Source of the DNA: JAWXCM01 sp034408745
GTDB taxonomy: Bacteria > Acidobacteriota > Terriglobia > Bryobacterales > Bryobacteraceae
Assembly (NCBI GenBank): GCA_034408745.1
Contig: JAWXCM010000058.1
Span: 1 to 9,550 of the forward strand
DNA: 9,550 nucleotides
Direction of reading: 5' to 3'
In this document: positions 1 through 8,300 of the stretch, piece by piece
How positions within the stretch are numbered: position 1 is the first letter of the stretch
How the letters are laid out: every line of letters begins with the position of its first letter
The notes under the pieces: model-generated
Seen by the model: only the letters and a program-made list of their open reading frames with translations
What the model was told of the DNA's origin: nothing
The model's database searches: none
Translations under genes and position numbers: made by a program

Positions 1-96
1 CCTCCGGGTGACCCGATACCAACGCCTTTTGGTCAGTCATTCCCAACAGTATCAACTACTTCAAACCACGAACCCGGAATCAACTGCCGTTTTTAG
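1..96. other. Unassigned sequence upstream of truncated GDPD gene
   Basis: None of the frames resembles the N-terminus expected for the downstream phosphodiesterase. Frame 1 is open from the window edge to TAG at 94-96, but its codon third positions are rich in A and T, unlike the neighbouring genes, so it looks non-coding. It may be intergenic DNA brought next to the phosphodiesterase by deletion or rearrangement, or the tail of an unrelated gene. I recognise nothing in it. Confidence 0.4.
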
Positions 97-1059
97 GATT
101 ATCCGGAGCACACCCTCGAAGGCTACAAGCGTGCCATCGAGCTGGGCGCCGATTTTGTTGAGCCTGACCTGGTGTCCACCAAAGACGGTGTGCTGGTGGC
201 GCGTCACGAACCGCTTCTCGACGCCACCACGGATGTGGCACAGCGCCCGGAATTCGCCAGCAGGAAGTCAACGAAGATGCTGGACGGCATCAAGACCACC
301 GGCTGGTATGCCGGCGACTTCACTCTTGCCGAAATCAAAAAGCTGCGCGCCATTCAGCCCAACGGCGCCCGCTCCAAAGAGTTCGACTATAAATTCGAAA
401 TTCCCACCTTCGAAGAGATCCTCCGCATGGTACAGGCCGAAAGCGCCGGCCGCGGCCGGACCATCGGCGTCTACCCTGAAACCAAGCACCCCACGTTCCA
501 CTTCGTCAACGCTCTTCCGCTCGAAGACAAACTTCTGGAGATGCTCGCGAAATACAACCTGACCTCCCGTAATTCGCCGGTCATTATCCAGTCGTTCGAA
601 GTTGCCAACCTGAAGTACCTTCGCACGAAGACCCCGGTTCGCATCGTCCAGCTCATTGACGCGGACGACGTCGCCAACGACGGCAAGCTGACCTTCACCG
701 ACGCTCAGCTTCGCAACATCGCCACCTATGCCGATGGCATTGGTCCGTGGAAGCGGTACATCGTCACGGTCCGCATGGTCGACGCTAACGGCGACGGCAA
801 ACCGGACGACGTCAACAACGACGGCCGCATCGACGACCGCGACAAGACCGCCGTGGTGTCGGACCTGATCGAGCGCGCGCATCGCGCCTGCCTGTTCGTG
901 CACGCCTACACGTTCTGCAACGAAGCCAACCAGCTCGCCGGCGACTATAAAGGCGACCCGGCAGCCGAGTTCGTGCAGTTCTTCCGCCTCGGCGTCGATG
1001 GTGTCTTCACCGACTTCTCCGTTGCTGCTCGCAGGGCCGCTTCCTTCAATCTGCCGTAG
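97..1059 (+). pseudogene. Glycerophosphodiester phosphodiesterase (GlpQ-type), N-terminally truncated
   Basis: Intact members of this family hydrolyse glycerophosphodiesters to glycerol-3-phosphate and an alcohol, usually in the periplasm. Family features are clear. Codons 97-171 encode the conserved PEHTLEGY and GADFVEPDL segments, which carry the metal-binding E-x-D pair. A GTG at 172 is the first start-like codon. Counting from it, STKDG is at residues 2-6, the RHEP second catalytic His at 11-14, IPTFEEIL at 77-84, GVYPETK at 99-105, VIIQSFE at 137-143, ATYADGIGPWK at 184-194, HAYTF at 244-248 and GVDGVFTDF at 274-282. An in-frame TAG at 94-96 precedes the homology. No frame of bases 1-96 encodes the HRG motif or a signal peptide, so a single frameshift cannot repair it. 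Asp-rich loops at 163-177 and 204-224 resemble Ca-binding loops. Translation could begin at the GTG, but the product would lack catalytic residues, so I favour a pseudogene or rearranged gene. The family call is firm; the pseudogene status is inferred. Confidence 0.75.
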
Positions 1060-1079
1060 CCCCGCGAAACCAGTTACGG

Positions 1080-1100
1080 GGCCTCGGAGTGTCCGAGGTC
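1080..1100 (+). terminator. Possible hairpin after GDPD reading frame, no U-tract
   Basis: A compact stem-loop lies 21 bases after the stop codon at 1057-1059. The arms ggcctcgga and tccgaggtc form nine pairs, one of them G-T, around a gtg loop. A second GC-rich pair, gccccg at 1059-1064 and cggggc at 1077-1082, overlaps it and could form an alternative fold. No run of T follows, so it is not a canonical intrinsic terminator. It could stabilise the 3' end of the transcript or separate it from the aminotransferase gene. Confidence 0.35.
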
Positions 1101-1186
1101 CCGTTCCGGCGCGATCCGATACCGAACCCGCCTTTTCGCATAATCCGCCGGTGGGAATCGCAGGCAGATAATGTAGGCTCATACTA

Positions 1187-2476
1187 ATGGACCGCAGAAG
1201 CTTCTTTACATCCGCCGCCGGTATTGCTGCCGCGGCGTTTCGGCCCGACGCCGTTGCGCTGGCGCAGAGTGCGGGACTTGGCAGTTTTGGCCGGCCCGCC
1301 GATGCGGTCGCCCGGGACGAAGATTACTGGATGAACGTCCGCCACGCGTTTACGGTGGATCGGAACCTCATCAACCTCAATAACGGCGGCGTGGCGCCCT
1401 CTCCAAAGATCGTGTCCGATACCGAGAAGCGGTACCTGGACATGGAGAACATGACGCCCACTTACTACATGTGGCGCATTCTGGATCCAGGTCTCGAGAC
1501 AGTGCGGCGGCGGCTGGCGAAGATGTTCGGCTGCGACCCGGAAGAGATCGCGATCACTCGGAATGCCAGCGAGTCGCTGGAGATCATTCAGCTCGGCATG
1601 GACTTGAAGGCGGGCGATGAGATCCTGACTACCAATCAGGACTACCCCCGCATGCTGACAACGTGGCGGCAGCGCGAGCGTCGCGACGGGCTGAAGTTGC
1701 GCGAGCTCAAGTTCCCGGTTCCGCCGCCGAGCATGGATTACCTGGTGAAGATGTTCGAGGACAACATCACACCGAAGACGCGCGTGATCCACATCTGCCA
1801 CATCACGAATCGAACGGGGCAGATCTTTCCGGTGAAGAAGATTTGTCAGATGGCTCGTGCGCGGAACATTGAAGTGATTGTGGACGGTGCGCACGCGTTC
1901 GCGCAGTTCCCGTTCACGCACGCGGACCTCGACTGCGACTACTACGGGACGTCGCTGCACAAGTGGGTGCTGGCGCCGATCGGCACCGGCATGCTGTATG
2001 TGCGCAAGTCGAAAATCGCGAAGATCTGGCCGATGATGCCGGCACCTCCATCAATGGATGAGAACATCCGTAAGTTCGAGGAGATCGGCACGCACCCCGC
2101 GTCGCAGCGGAATGCGATTACGGAAGCACTCACGTTCCATGACAGCATCGGTGCGGAGCGAAAGGCCGAGCGATTCCGTTATCTGCGCAAGCGCTGGTCG
2201 AGCAAGCTGCGTCAGTATCCGAACGTCAAGATCCTGAACAGTGAGGACCCGGAGCAGTCGTGCGCGATTGGCGCGGTGGCCATTGACGGCATCGAGTCGA
2301 ATGCGCTGATCACGTACCTGATGGACAAGTACCGCATCTGGACCACGTCCATCGATATGCCTGGCGAGTACAAAGCGCTGCGCATCACGCCGAATGTATA
2401 CACGACGATCGAGGAGATCGACACGTTTACCGAGGCGATGGAGAAGGTGGCGAAGGCCGGTAAGATTCCGGCCTGA
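1187..2476 (+). CDS. Class V PLP-dependent aminotransferase with Tat signal
   Basis: This is a fold-type I PLP enzyme of the aminotransferase class V superfamily, which includes cysteine desulfurases and isopenicillin N epimerase-like proteins. Visible motifs in order: NLNNGGVAPSP (63-73), RNASES (125-130), DGAHAF (233-238, with the Asp that contacts the PLP ring nitrogen), SLHKW (256-260, Lys259 expected to bind PLP), GTHPASQRNA (301-310) and a C-terminal RITPNVYTT (399-407). The 429-residue length fits the family. The N-terminus MDRRSFFTSAAGIAAAA has an RR followed by hydrophobic residues and an Ala-rich stretch, as in a twin-arginine signal. Tat export would suit an enzyme that folds around its cofactor in the cytoplasm. 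The ATG at 1187 is preferred because it keeps this signal. No convincing Shine-Dalgarno precedes it; a GATAAT at 1167-1172 could be a -10 element giving a very short leader. The substrate and reaction cannot be assigned. It converges on the next gene with a 3-base gap. Confidence 0.9.
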   Translation: MDRRSFFTSAAGIAAAAFRPDAVALAQSAGLGSFGRPADAVARDEDYWMNVRHAFTVDRNLINLNNGGVAPSPKIVSDTEKRYLDMENMTPTYYMWRILDPGLETVRRRLAKMFGCDPEEIAITRNASESLEIIQLGMDLKAGDEILTTNQDYPRMLTTWRQRERRDGLKLRELKFPVPPPSMDYLVKMFEDNITPKTRVIHICHITNRTGQIFPVKKICQMARARNIEVIVDGAHAFAQFPFTHADLDCDYYGTSLHKWVLAPIGTGMLYVRKSKIAKIWPMMPAPPSMDENIRKFEEIGTHPASQRNAITEALTFHDSIGAERKAERFRYLRKRWSSKLRQYPNVKILNSEDPEQSCAIGAVAIDGIESNALITYLMDKYRIWTTSIDMPGEYKALRITPNVYTTIEEIDTFTEAMEKVAKAGKIPA

Positions 2477-2479
2477 TCG

Positions 2480-4234
2480 CTACTCCTGAATGGTGAGTGT
2501 GCGGAAGTCGAGCTTCCGGCGCATGGTGCCGTGTTTCAACAACAGCTGTTCGGAATCGACCGCAGCTTCCATGAAAGGGCCGCCGAACAGCGACCACGCA
2601 TTGTAGTCGAGCGGGCGCCCGTCGACGGTCGGCGTTGCTCCATATGTGAAGTCGAGCGTCTTGCCGCGGAGTGAGCGGAAGCGCACGTGCGGTGTGGGCT
2701 CTGTTTCGAATTCGAGTGGCAGTGCGAGGATCGCTTTTCGGAAGGCGTCCATGCTGGGGAACTCGCTGGCGGCCGCGATCTGCACTACTGCGCCGTTCTT
2801 TGTGTAAGGGCTGAAGAGGCGTCGACCTCCGCTTTCGATGGGCTTCCATGTGTACGGCTGCAGCGGACGATACGCGATCAGTGCGTCACCGCCGCGGGCG
2901 AAGATCCAGCCCGACTTGTCTTCGACCGTCTCGCTGAGGTCTTTCGAGAAGAAGCCGTTCACGTGCGTGAATCGCTGCTCGCGGGGGATGTCGTAGAGAG
3001 CGATGAGCGCGTCCTGATCCTGGAAGATCTTCTCGTATGGTGAGCCTCCCAGCAGCTTGTCTGGCGAGTCGTATGTCTTCTTGGAGCGCACCACCGCTTC
3101 GTTTCCGAAGTCGGGGCCGAAGACGAAGTACGTCTGCAGTTCGTGCAGGGACGAATGCGGATTCATCGTGAAGAACGTGGGTTGCTTTCCGCGCGCATCG
3201 GCGGGGGACCATGTCACGTCCCACGAGTGCTGCTGGATGGGCTGCAGTACCCCGCCCTGGTCGGAGCTGAGGGCGTACTCTTTGCGCACGTACGTTGTCT
3301 TGTAGACGGGTCCGTGCAGTTCGTCGGCAAAGCGCCAGCGATTGCGCGTGCGCTTCTTCTCGTAGTGCGTGTACGGCTGAGAGCGATCCGTTCCGATGCG
3401 GCGGATAATCTCGGGCGGCTCATAGGCTCGCGCGAGGAGATAGTAGAGCACGTAGGGACCGGGTGAACTTTGCGGGTGGCCGAGGTCGAACCAGAGCCAG
3501 CCGAAGTCGCTGGAAACGGCCGCCTGTTTTTCTACCACCATCTTGTCGTCGGTGCGCGCGTGCGAACCGACGTACAGGCCGTTGAGGTTCTCAGCGGCGT
3601 AGTCCGCCATCAGGTACTCGATCATCATGGTGGCCCGCTGCTTCATCTGCGGGTCCTTCGCCCAGGCCGACAGATACGACATCGGCAACTGGTAGACGCC
3701 CATGTAATGCATGCAGTCGTACTCGCCCTGCCCACGCGTGGTGGTGAGCTTCACCCAGGATTCAATCCAGTCTTTCGCTTCGAGGAGGTTCTCTTCCGAG
3801 GACTTGCCTGTGAACCACTGATCTCCACTTTCGCCGGGGTACATCTGCGCCATCAGGTAGAGGCAAGTGTAGTAGAGCAGCCAGTGGTTCTCCGTGTCGC
3901 CGCGATACGGTGCGTAGGTGCGCCACGCGTCGCGCAGCGCTTTACGAGCGCGTTCGGTAAGCTGGCCCTGGTCGAGGTACGCGATGGAGGTGACGGGGAA
4001 CATCCAGAACATGTCGCCCGATGGTTTGGCGGCGAGCATTTCAAGCAGACGCTTCGAGCACCATGCGGGGTCCTCACGCAGGTACAGTTTTGCCGCAATG
4101 GTTCCGTAGCCGGGGTCGCCCGGGGATTTGGGATGTGCCCATCCATCGACGATGAACTGCTTGCGGTCGGCGAATGTTCCGGCCGCCTGCATTGCGATGG
4201 AACACAGCAACAACGCACCAGTCAAGCGCCTCAC
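2480..4234 (-). CDS. Secreted protein of unknown function (584 aa)
   Basis: I do not recognise the family with certainty. The N-terminus (MRRLTGALLLCSIAMQAAGTFA) is a Sec-type signal peptide, with probable cleavage near residue 20. Residues about 85-275 are helix-rich and rich in aromatics and charge, with TENHWLLYYT (114-123), YDCMHYMGVYQ (172-182), GLYVGSHAR (219-227) and SPGPYVLYYLLARAYEP (257-273). Residues about 305-580 look beta-rich (for example SGWIFARGGDALIAYRP, 441-457). A helical half followed by a beta half recalls (alpha/alpha)-toroid polysaccharide lyases and heparinase-like enzymes, but I see no catalytic signature, so enzymatic function is speculative. The start is GTG at 4234, overlapping the TGA of the upstream propeller gene as GTGA, with GGAGG seven bases upstream. 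Translation is therefore probably coupled to that gene. The 3' end meets the convergent aminotransferase gene with 3 bases between stop codons. Confidence 0.85.
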   Translation of the reverse strand: MRRLTGALLLCSIAMQAAGTFADRKQFIVDGWAHPKSPGDPGYGTIAAKLYLREDPAWCSKRLLEMLAAKPSGDMFWMFPVTSIAYLDQGQLTERARKALRDAWRTYAPYRGDTENHWLLYYTCLYLMAQMYPGESGDQWFTGKSSEENLLEAKDWIESWVKLTTTRGQGEYDCMHYMGVYQLPMSYLSAWAKDPQMKQRATMMIEYLMADYAAENLNGLYVGSHARTDDKMVVEKQAAVSSDFGWLWFDLGHPQSSPGPYVLYYLLARAYEPPEIIRRIGTDRSQPYTHYEKKRTRNRWRFADELHGPVYKTTYVRKEYALSSDQGGVLQPIQQHSWDVTWSPADARGKQPTFFTMNPHSSLHELQTYFVFGPDFGNEAVVRSKKTYDSPDKLLGGSPYEKIFQDQDALIALYDIPREQRFTHVNGFFSKDLSETVEDKSGWIFARGGDALIAYRPLQPYTWKPIESGGRRLFSPYTKNGAVVQIAAASEFPSMDAFRKAILALPLEFETEPTPHVRFRSLRGKTLDFTYGATPTVDGRPLDYNAWSLFGGPFMEAAVDSEQLLLKHGTMRRKLDFRTLTIQE

Positions 4235-5214
4235 TTGCCAGCCTCCGACGGAACGAACTTCATTCGAGTAATCACGGTGCCCTCGAGCCCGTCGGGCTTC
4301 CAGGTCAGACCGCCATCTTCACTGACATACATTGCCTGTTCGTGTACTCCGGCGAAGAGCCGGCCTTTCTTCCCAGGATCGAACGCAACGCTCCACACTT
4401 CATCGCTGGGCAGCGTGGCGTTGCGCTTCGTCCACGTCTTCCCGTTGTCGTCTGAGATGGCGACGCCGAGGCCCCATCCTGCAACGGCGACACGCCCGGG
4501 TGTTGTGGGATCGAACGCGACGTCGTAGAGTACGCGGTCAACCGCGAGGCGCCCGAGTGCCTCGAATGTCTTACCACAATCTCCTGATGAGAAGATTCCA
4601 CCGCGTTCGGTTGTCACCATCCAGTGACAGGGGTCGTGGGGCGACTGCTCGATGTCCATGATGCTGAACCCTGCCACTCCGGCTCTCGCCCAGGAGGCTC
4701 CATCGTTGTCGCTGCGCCAGATGCCGTCCACGGTACCGGCGAGGAGAACGCCGCGGTGATCGCGGTCGACGCGAATGACCTCGGTGTAGCGGTTCGGGAG
4801 TGTGGCGCCGATGTCGCTCCATGTTCGACCGGCGTCTCTGCTGACGCGAACGCCGCGGACGTAAGCGTAGTAGATGGCGCCATCTGGTGACACGGCTACA
4901 TCGCGCATCTCTGTGACGTCGCCGCTGGTGAGCACACGCCACGCTGGCTGATCAGGTGTCAGTGCGATCAGGCCGTTACCTGCCGCGAGGTAGAGTTTCG
5001 AGGGGTCCCGGCGGTCGTAGTCGAGAGAGAAGGTGAAGGGGTTCGGATGACCGGATTGTCGCCAGTCACTGGCACCGGCGCGGCGAAATACGCCGCTGGG
5101 CAGAAGCTTCGCACCAACCACGTAATCCTTCGTGGTGGCCATGCAGACATAGAGCGACCACGTTTGCGCTTCGGCACTCAACAGCAGTGCCGGCAACAGA
5201 GCTAACCAACGCAT
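4231..5214 (-). CDS. Secreted BNR/Asp-box beta-propeller protein
   Basis: This is a 327-residue exported beta-propeller protein of the sialidase/YCF48/VPS10-like repeat type. The signal peptide MRWLALLPALLLSAEA is probably cut after AEA (14-16). Five Asp-boxes of the form S-x-D-x-G-x-T-W are visible: SRDAGRTW (125-132), SDNDGASW (168-175), SSGDCGKTF (209-217, W replaced by F), SDDNGKTW (254-261) and SEDGGLTW (298-305). An earlier blade lacking the box may lie around residues 60-95. Asp-boxes are structural turns and do not show catalysis. There is no obvious sialidase arginine triad or FRIP motif, so I would not call it a sialidase. Such proteins often act in substrate binding or as assembly scaffolds outside the cytoplasm. 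It is the first gene of a two-gene operon whose second start overlaps its stop. It begins 172 bases from a divergent outer-membrane receptor gene. Confidence 0.88.
   Translation of the reverse strand: MRWLALLPALLLSAEAQTWSLYVCMATTKDYVVGAKLLPSGVFRRAGASDWRQSGHPNPFTFSLDYDRRDPSKLYLAAGNGLIALTPDQPAWRVLTSGDVTEMRDVAVSPDGAIYYAYVRGVRVSRDAGRTWSDIGATLPNRYTEVIRVDRDHRGVLLAGTVDGIWRSDNDGASWARAGVAGFSIMDIEQSPHDPCHWMVTTERGGIFSSGDCGKTFEALGRLAVDRVLYDVAFDPTTPGRVAVAGWGLGVAISDDNGKTWTKRNATLPSDEVWSVAFDPGKKGRLFAGVHEQAMYVSEDGGLTWKPDGLEGTVITRMKFVPSEAGK
4242..4246 (-). promoter_or_regulatory. Shine-Dalgarno GGAGG setting the GTG start
   Basis: On the minus strand GGAGG lies seven bases before the GTG start at 4234, inside the last codons of the upstream propeller gene. 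It supports the GTG start and translational coupling between the two overlapping genes. Confidence 0.75.
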
Positions 5215-5253
5215 TGGTCCAGAGTACCAGTCGTTTACAGGCAGGAAACTAGT

Positions 5254-5282
5254 TTGCGAGCCAGGCGGTTTCCAGCTATACT
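5254..5282 (+). promoter_or_regulatory. Sigma70-type promoter for the TonB-receptor-like gene
   Basis: TTGCGA (5254-5259) and TATACT (5277-5282) are separated by exactly 17 bases and each differs from the housekeeping consensus by one or two positions. Transcription would start near 5289, leaving a leader of about 98 nt before the ATG at 5387. The leader includes an imperfect hairpin at 5342-5363 (gtcag and ctgac arms with an inner cgt/acg pairing). I could not find an equally good promoter for the divergent minus-strand operon. Confidence 0.6.
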
Positions 5283-5377
5283 GCGTGAATCCACGTCAGG
5301 GGGGCTCGACTACCCGCGTGTAAAACAAGGGGTCCAGCATAGTCAGACGTATGTTACGCTGACAGCCAATCTTCTAT

Positions 5378-5382
5378 GAGGA
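5378..5382 (+). promoter_or_regulatory. Ribosome binding site GAGGA
   Basis: GAGGA ends four bases before the ATG at 5387, a rather short spacing. The alternative in-frame ATG at 5396 would have a 13-base spacer, which is long. The first ATG is preferred; either choice leaves the signal peptide intact. Confidence 0.55.
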
Positions 5383-5386
5383 CATT

Positions 5387-8300
5387 ATGAACAGAATGCG
5401 TACTATGTTGTTCGCGCTCATCGCGTCAAGCCTCGCATGGTCACAGGTCTCGACCGGTTCGCTCGGCGGACAGGTTTCCGATCCAAACGGAGCGGCTGTA
5501 CCTGGGGCGAAGTTGGTGGCCAAAAACGACGCCACCGGACAGGAATACAAGACCGAGAGTTCGGACGCCGGAATCTACGTTTTTCCGACGCTGAGCACCG
5601 GCATTTACACCATAACTCTGGAGAAACCAGGTTTTAAGAAAGTCAGTCGCGGCGACATCGAGATACGTATTGCTCAGCGTCTCGCCATGGACACGCGGCT
5701 CGAAGTGGGAGACGTTCAACAAACGATCTCTGTGTCGGCGGCGACTCCGTTGCTGGAAACGACAACAGTCGAGCGCGGGCAGAGCCTTTCCACCAGATTC
5801 ATGGAAAATCTGCCGTTGTTTTCCGGCGGCATCCGCAACCCTCGGGCTTTCGTAAACTACATGCCCGGGGTTACCAACAACGGCGAGCAGAGCGTGTCCG
5901 GTTCCGGAGGTCGCGCACAGGAAGTGCTTATCGACGGCGGCAGCGCTCTCAACGTTGAGTCGAGCGCCGTCTTCAATTTCCCCTCGGCCGAGATGTTCGG
6001 TGAATTCCGCATGCTGCAGAGCAACTACTCGGCGGAATACGGCAGAGTGGGCGGTGGCATCGAGATCTACGTTTCCAAGTCGGGCACAAACGCGTTGCAC
6101 GGCGCGGCTTACCACAACATGCGCCGCGACATCTGGAATGCTAACGCGTGGCAGCGCAACGCGAGCACGAATCCCGCTACCAGCTTTCGTCCCAAGGAGC
6201 GGTTCAACGAAACCGGTGGGGCTCTCGGCGGTCCCGTATGGCTGCCGAAGATCTATGACGGCCGCAACAAGTCGTTCTGGTTTTTTACCTACACGAAAGA
6301 CATTCGCCCGGTTTCGCTGGGATTCCCGATCCTGACGGTACCGACCGCGGCGATGAAGCAAGGCAACTTCAGCGAAGCCGGCGTTCCGATCATTTATGAT
6401 CCGACGACGCGGCAGCCTTTCGCGGGCAACACGATTCCTCAGAACCGGTTCAGCGCCCGGTCGCGAGCGGTTCTCCCGCTGATTCCCGACCCCAACGTTC
6501 CGCGCCTTGCGGGTAACTACAACTTTGTTAATTCCAATGCGTTTGATCGTTATATCTGGAGCCTGAAGTTCGATCATGCGATTACCGATAACAACCGTGT
6601 TTCGTTCTTCTACAACAATGAAGTGCAGAACGACAACGGGGTGGCATCGTTCACGGGGCCTATCGGCCAGGGCTTGCTGAACAGCCAGAAGCCGTTCAAC
6701 TACCGCGTCAACCACGACTGGAATCTCTCGCCGACGATGTTGATGCACACGACGTTCTCGTATTCCAAGACGCGTCAAACGTGGGACAACCCCAACCAGA
6801 AAGGCTTTGGCAGCTCCCTCGGCTTCGGCCTGAGCGGCGATTCCGACGCCCTTCCGCGGGTTCAGTTCAGCGGCGCGGCGGGCCTGACGCCCTATGGCGT
6901 GCAGGACGGCAAGGTCGGCAACGGCGCGCAGTTCAACAAGCAGTGGCAGGTTTCGCAGGGCTACACTCGGCTGAGCGGGAAGCACGAGTTTAAGTTCGGC
7001 GGGGCGTGGAGGAGATTCGATACGCTTGGCCTCGACCTTGCCGGCACCAATGGCACCTATGTGTTTAACCGTGCTCAGACCGGTCTGCTGGGACAGGCCA
7101 GCACGGGCCACGAGTTTGCCAGCTTCCTTCTGGGCGCAGTCGATCAGGCGAGCAACGTGGTTCCGCCCGTGCTCTTCGACACGACCAAGTACTACGACAC
7201 GTCGGTTTACTTCCAGGACAACTGGCGCATCCATCCCCGGCTGACGCTCAACCTCGGCGTCCGGTATGAAGTGCCGATCGGCTGGCACGTGCCGGGCGGC
7301 AACGGGTACTCGCACGTAGACATCAACGTTCCGAACCCGGCTGCCGGTGGACGTCCTGGCGCGCTTGTGTTCTCGGGCACCGGTCCCGGCCGCAACGGCA
7401 GGAAGCGCTTTTACCCGAACGACTGGTCGAACATCGGACCGCGCCTCGGATTCGCCTGGCAGATCGCATCGAAGACCGTGTTCCGCGGTGGATGGGCCGT
7501 CTATTATCAGGGCCTGTCGAGCGGCGGTTGCGGATGCCGTGCCGGCTTCGCGGGTACAAACAACCTGATCAGCGATGGTCAGAACGCAGTGATCAACTGG
7601 GACGCCGGCATTCCCGTACAGCCCGGCTACCGTCCTCCTCCGATCATCGATCCGACGATCGTGAATTTTCAGACCGTTCAGTATCAGGGACCGACGGCAG
7701 GTCAGCCGGGCCGCATCTACAACTGGTCCGCGAACCTTCAGCATGAGTTTAGGCAGTACCTGATCGACATCGCATACCAGGGCAATCGCGGTACCCGCCT
7801 CAATTCAACGGTGGATCTGAATCAGTTGCCCACAAGCCTGCTCAGCCGCGGAAGCCTGCTGTCACAGCGCATCGATTCACCGGCTGCCCGCGAGGCCGGC
7901 TTCGTTGCTCCGTTCGCCGGATTCCCGGCGAGCCAGAGCGTGGCTCAGTCGTTGCGTCCGTATCCGCAGTACCTCACCGTCCAGAGCCTGTTCGCAGGCT
8001 GGGGAAAGAGCTGGTACGATGCGCTCCAGGCCAAGGTGGAACGCCGTTTCGGCACGTTCCAGCTGCAGGCCAACTATACGTGGTCGAAGAGCCTGGGCAT
8101 GGGCCATTTCCGCCAGGTCTTCGGTCAGATCGGCAGCCCCGGCGCCACGCCGCAGGATTTCAACAACCTGAGGGATTCGAAGAGCTTCACGAACTTCGAC
8201 GTTCCGCATGTGTTCAACGTGCTCGCTACATTCGAACTGCCGTTCGGCAAGGGGCACAAGTTCCTCAACGGGAACAATCCCGTGATCAGCAGACTGGTCG

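Noticed and set aside
8..562. 184-codon plus-strand ORF overlapping the start of the GDPD gene
   Set aside because: It is in the wrong frame for the GDPD motifs. The translation is rich in Ser, Pro, Arg and Thr with no family resemblance. It does cross the breakpoint, but does not supply the missing HRG motif.
268..1182. 304-codon ORF antisense to the GDPD gene
   Set aside because: The plus-strand frame carries a string of GDPD motifs; the antisense translation has low complexity and no family features.
4201..4234. Lipoprotein signal (Cys11 in LLLC) in the 584-aa protein
   Set aside because: The residue before Cys is Leu rather than Gly, Ala or Ser, and the hydrophobic stretch before Cys11 is too short for a lipobox. 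An ordinary Sec signal with cleavage near residue 20 fits better.
3470..4528. 352-codon plus-strand ORF across the junction of the two minus-strand genes
   Set aside because: The minus strand here has a signal peptide, Asp-boxes, an SD and a GTGA overlap; the plus-strand translation has no domain signals.
4231..5214. Sialidase function for the Asp-box protein
   Set aside because: Asp-boxes are structural and shared by many propellers. I see no FRIP motif, arginine triad or catalytic Tyr/Glu arrangement.
5441..7744. 767-codon ORF antisense to the TonB-receptor-like gene
   Set aside because: It is a long open frame expected from GC-rich codon bias on the other strand. The translation is rich in Arg, Val and Ala, has no recognisable domain, and lies wholly within a well-supported gene.
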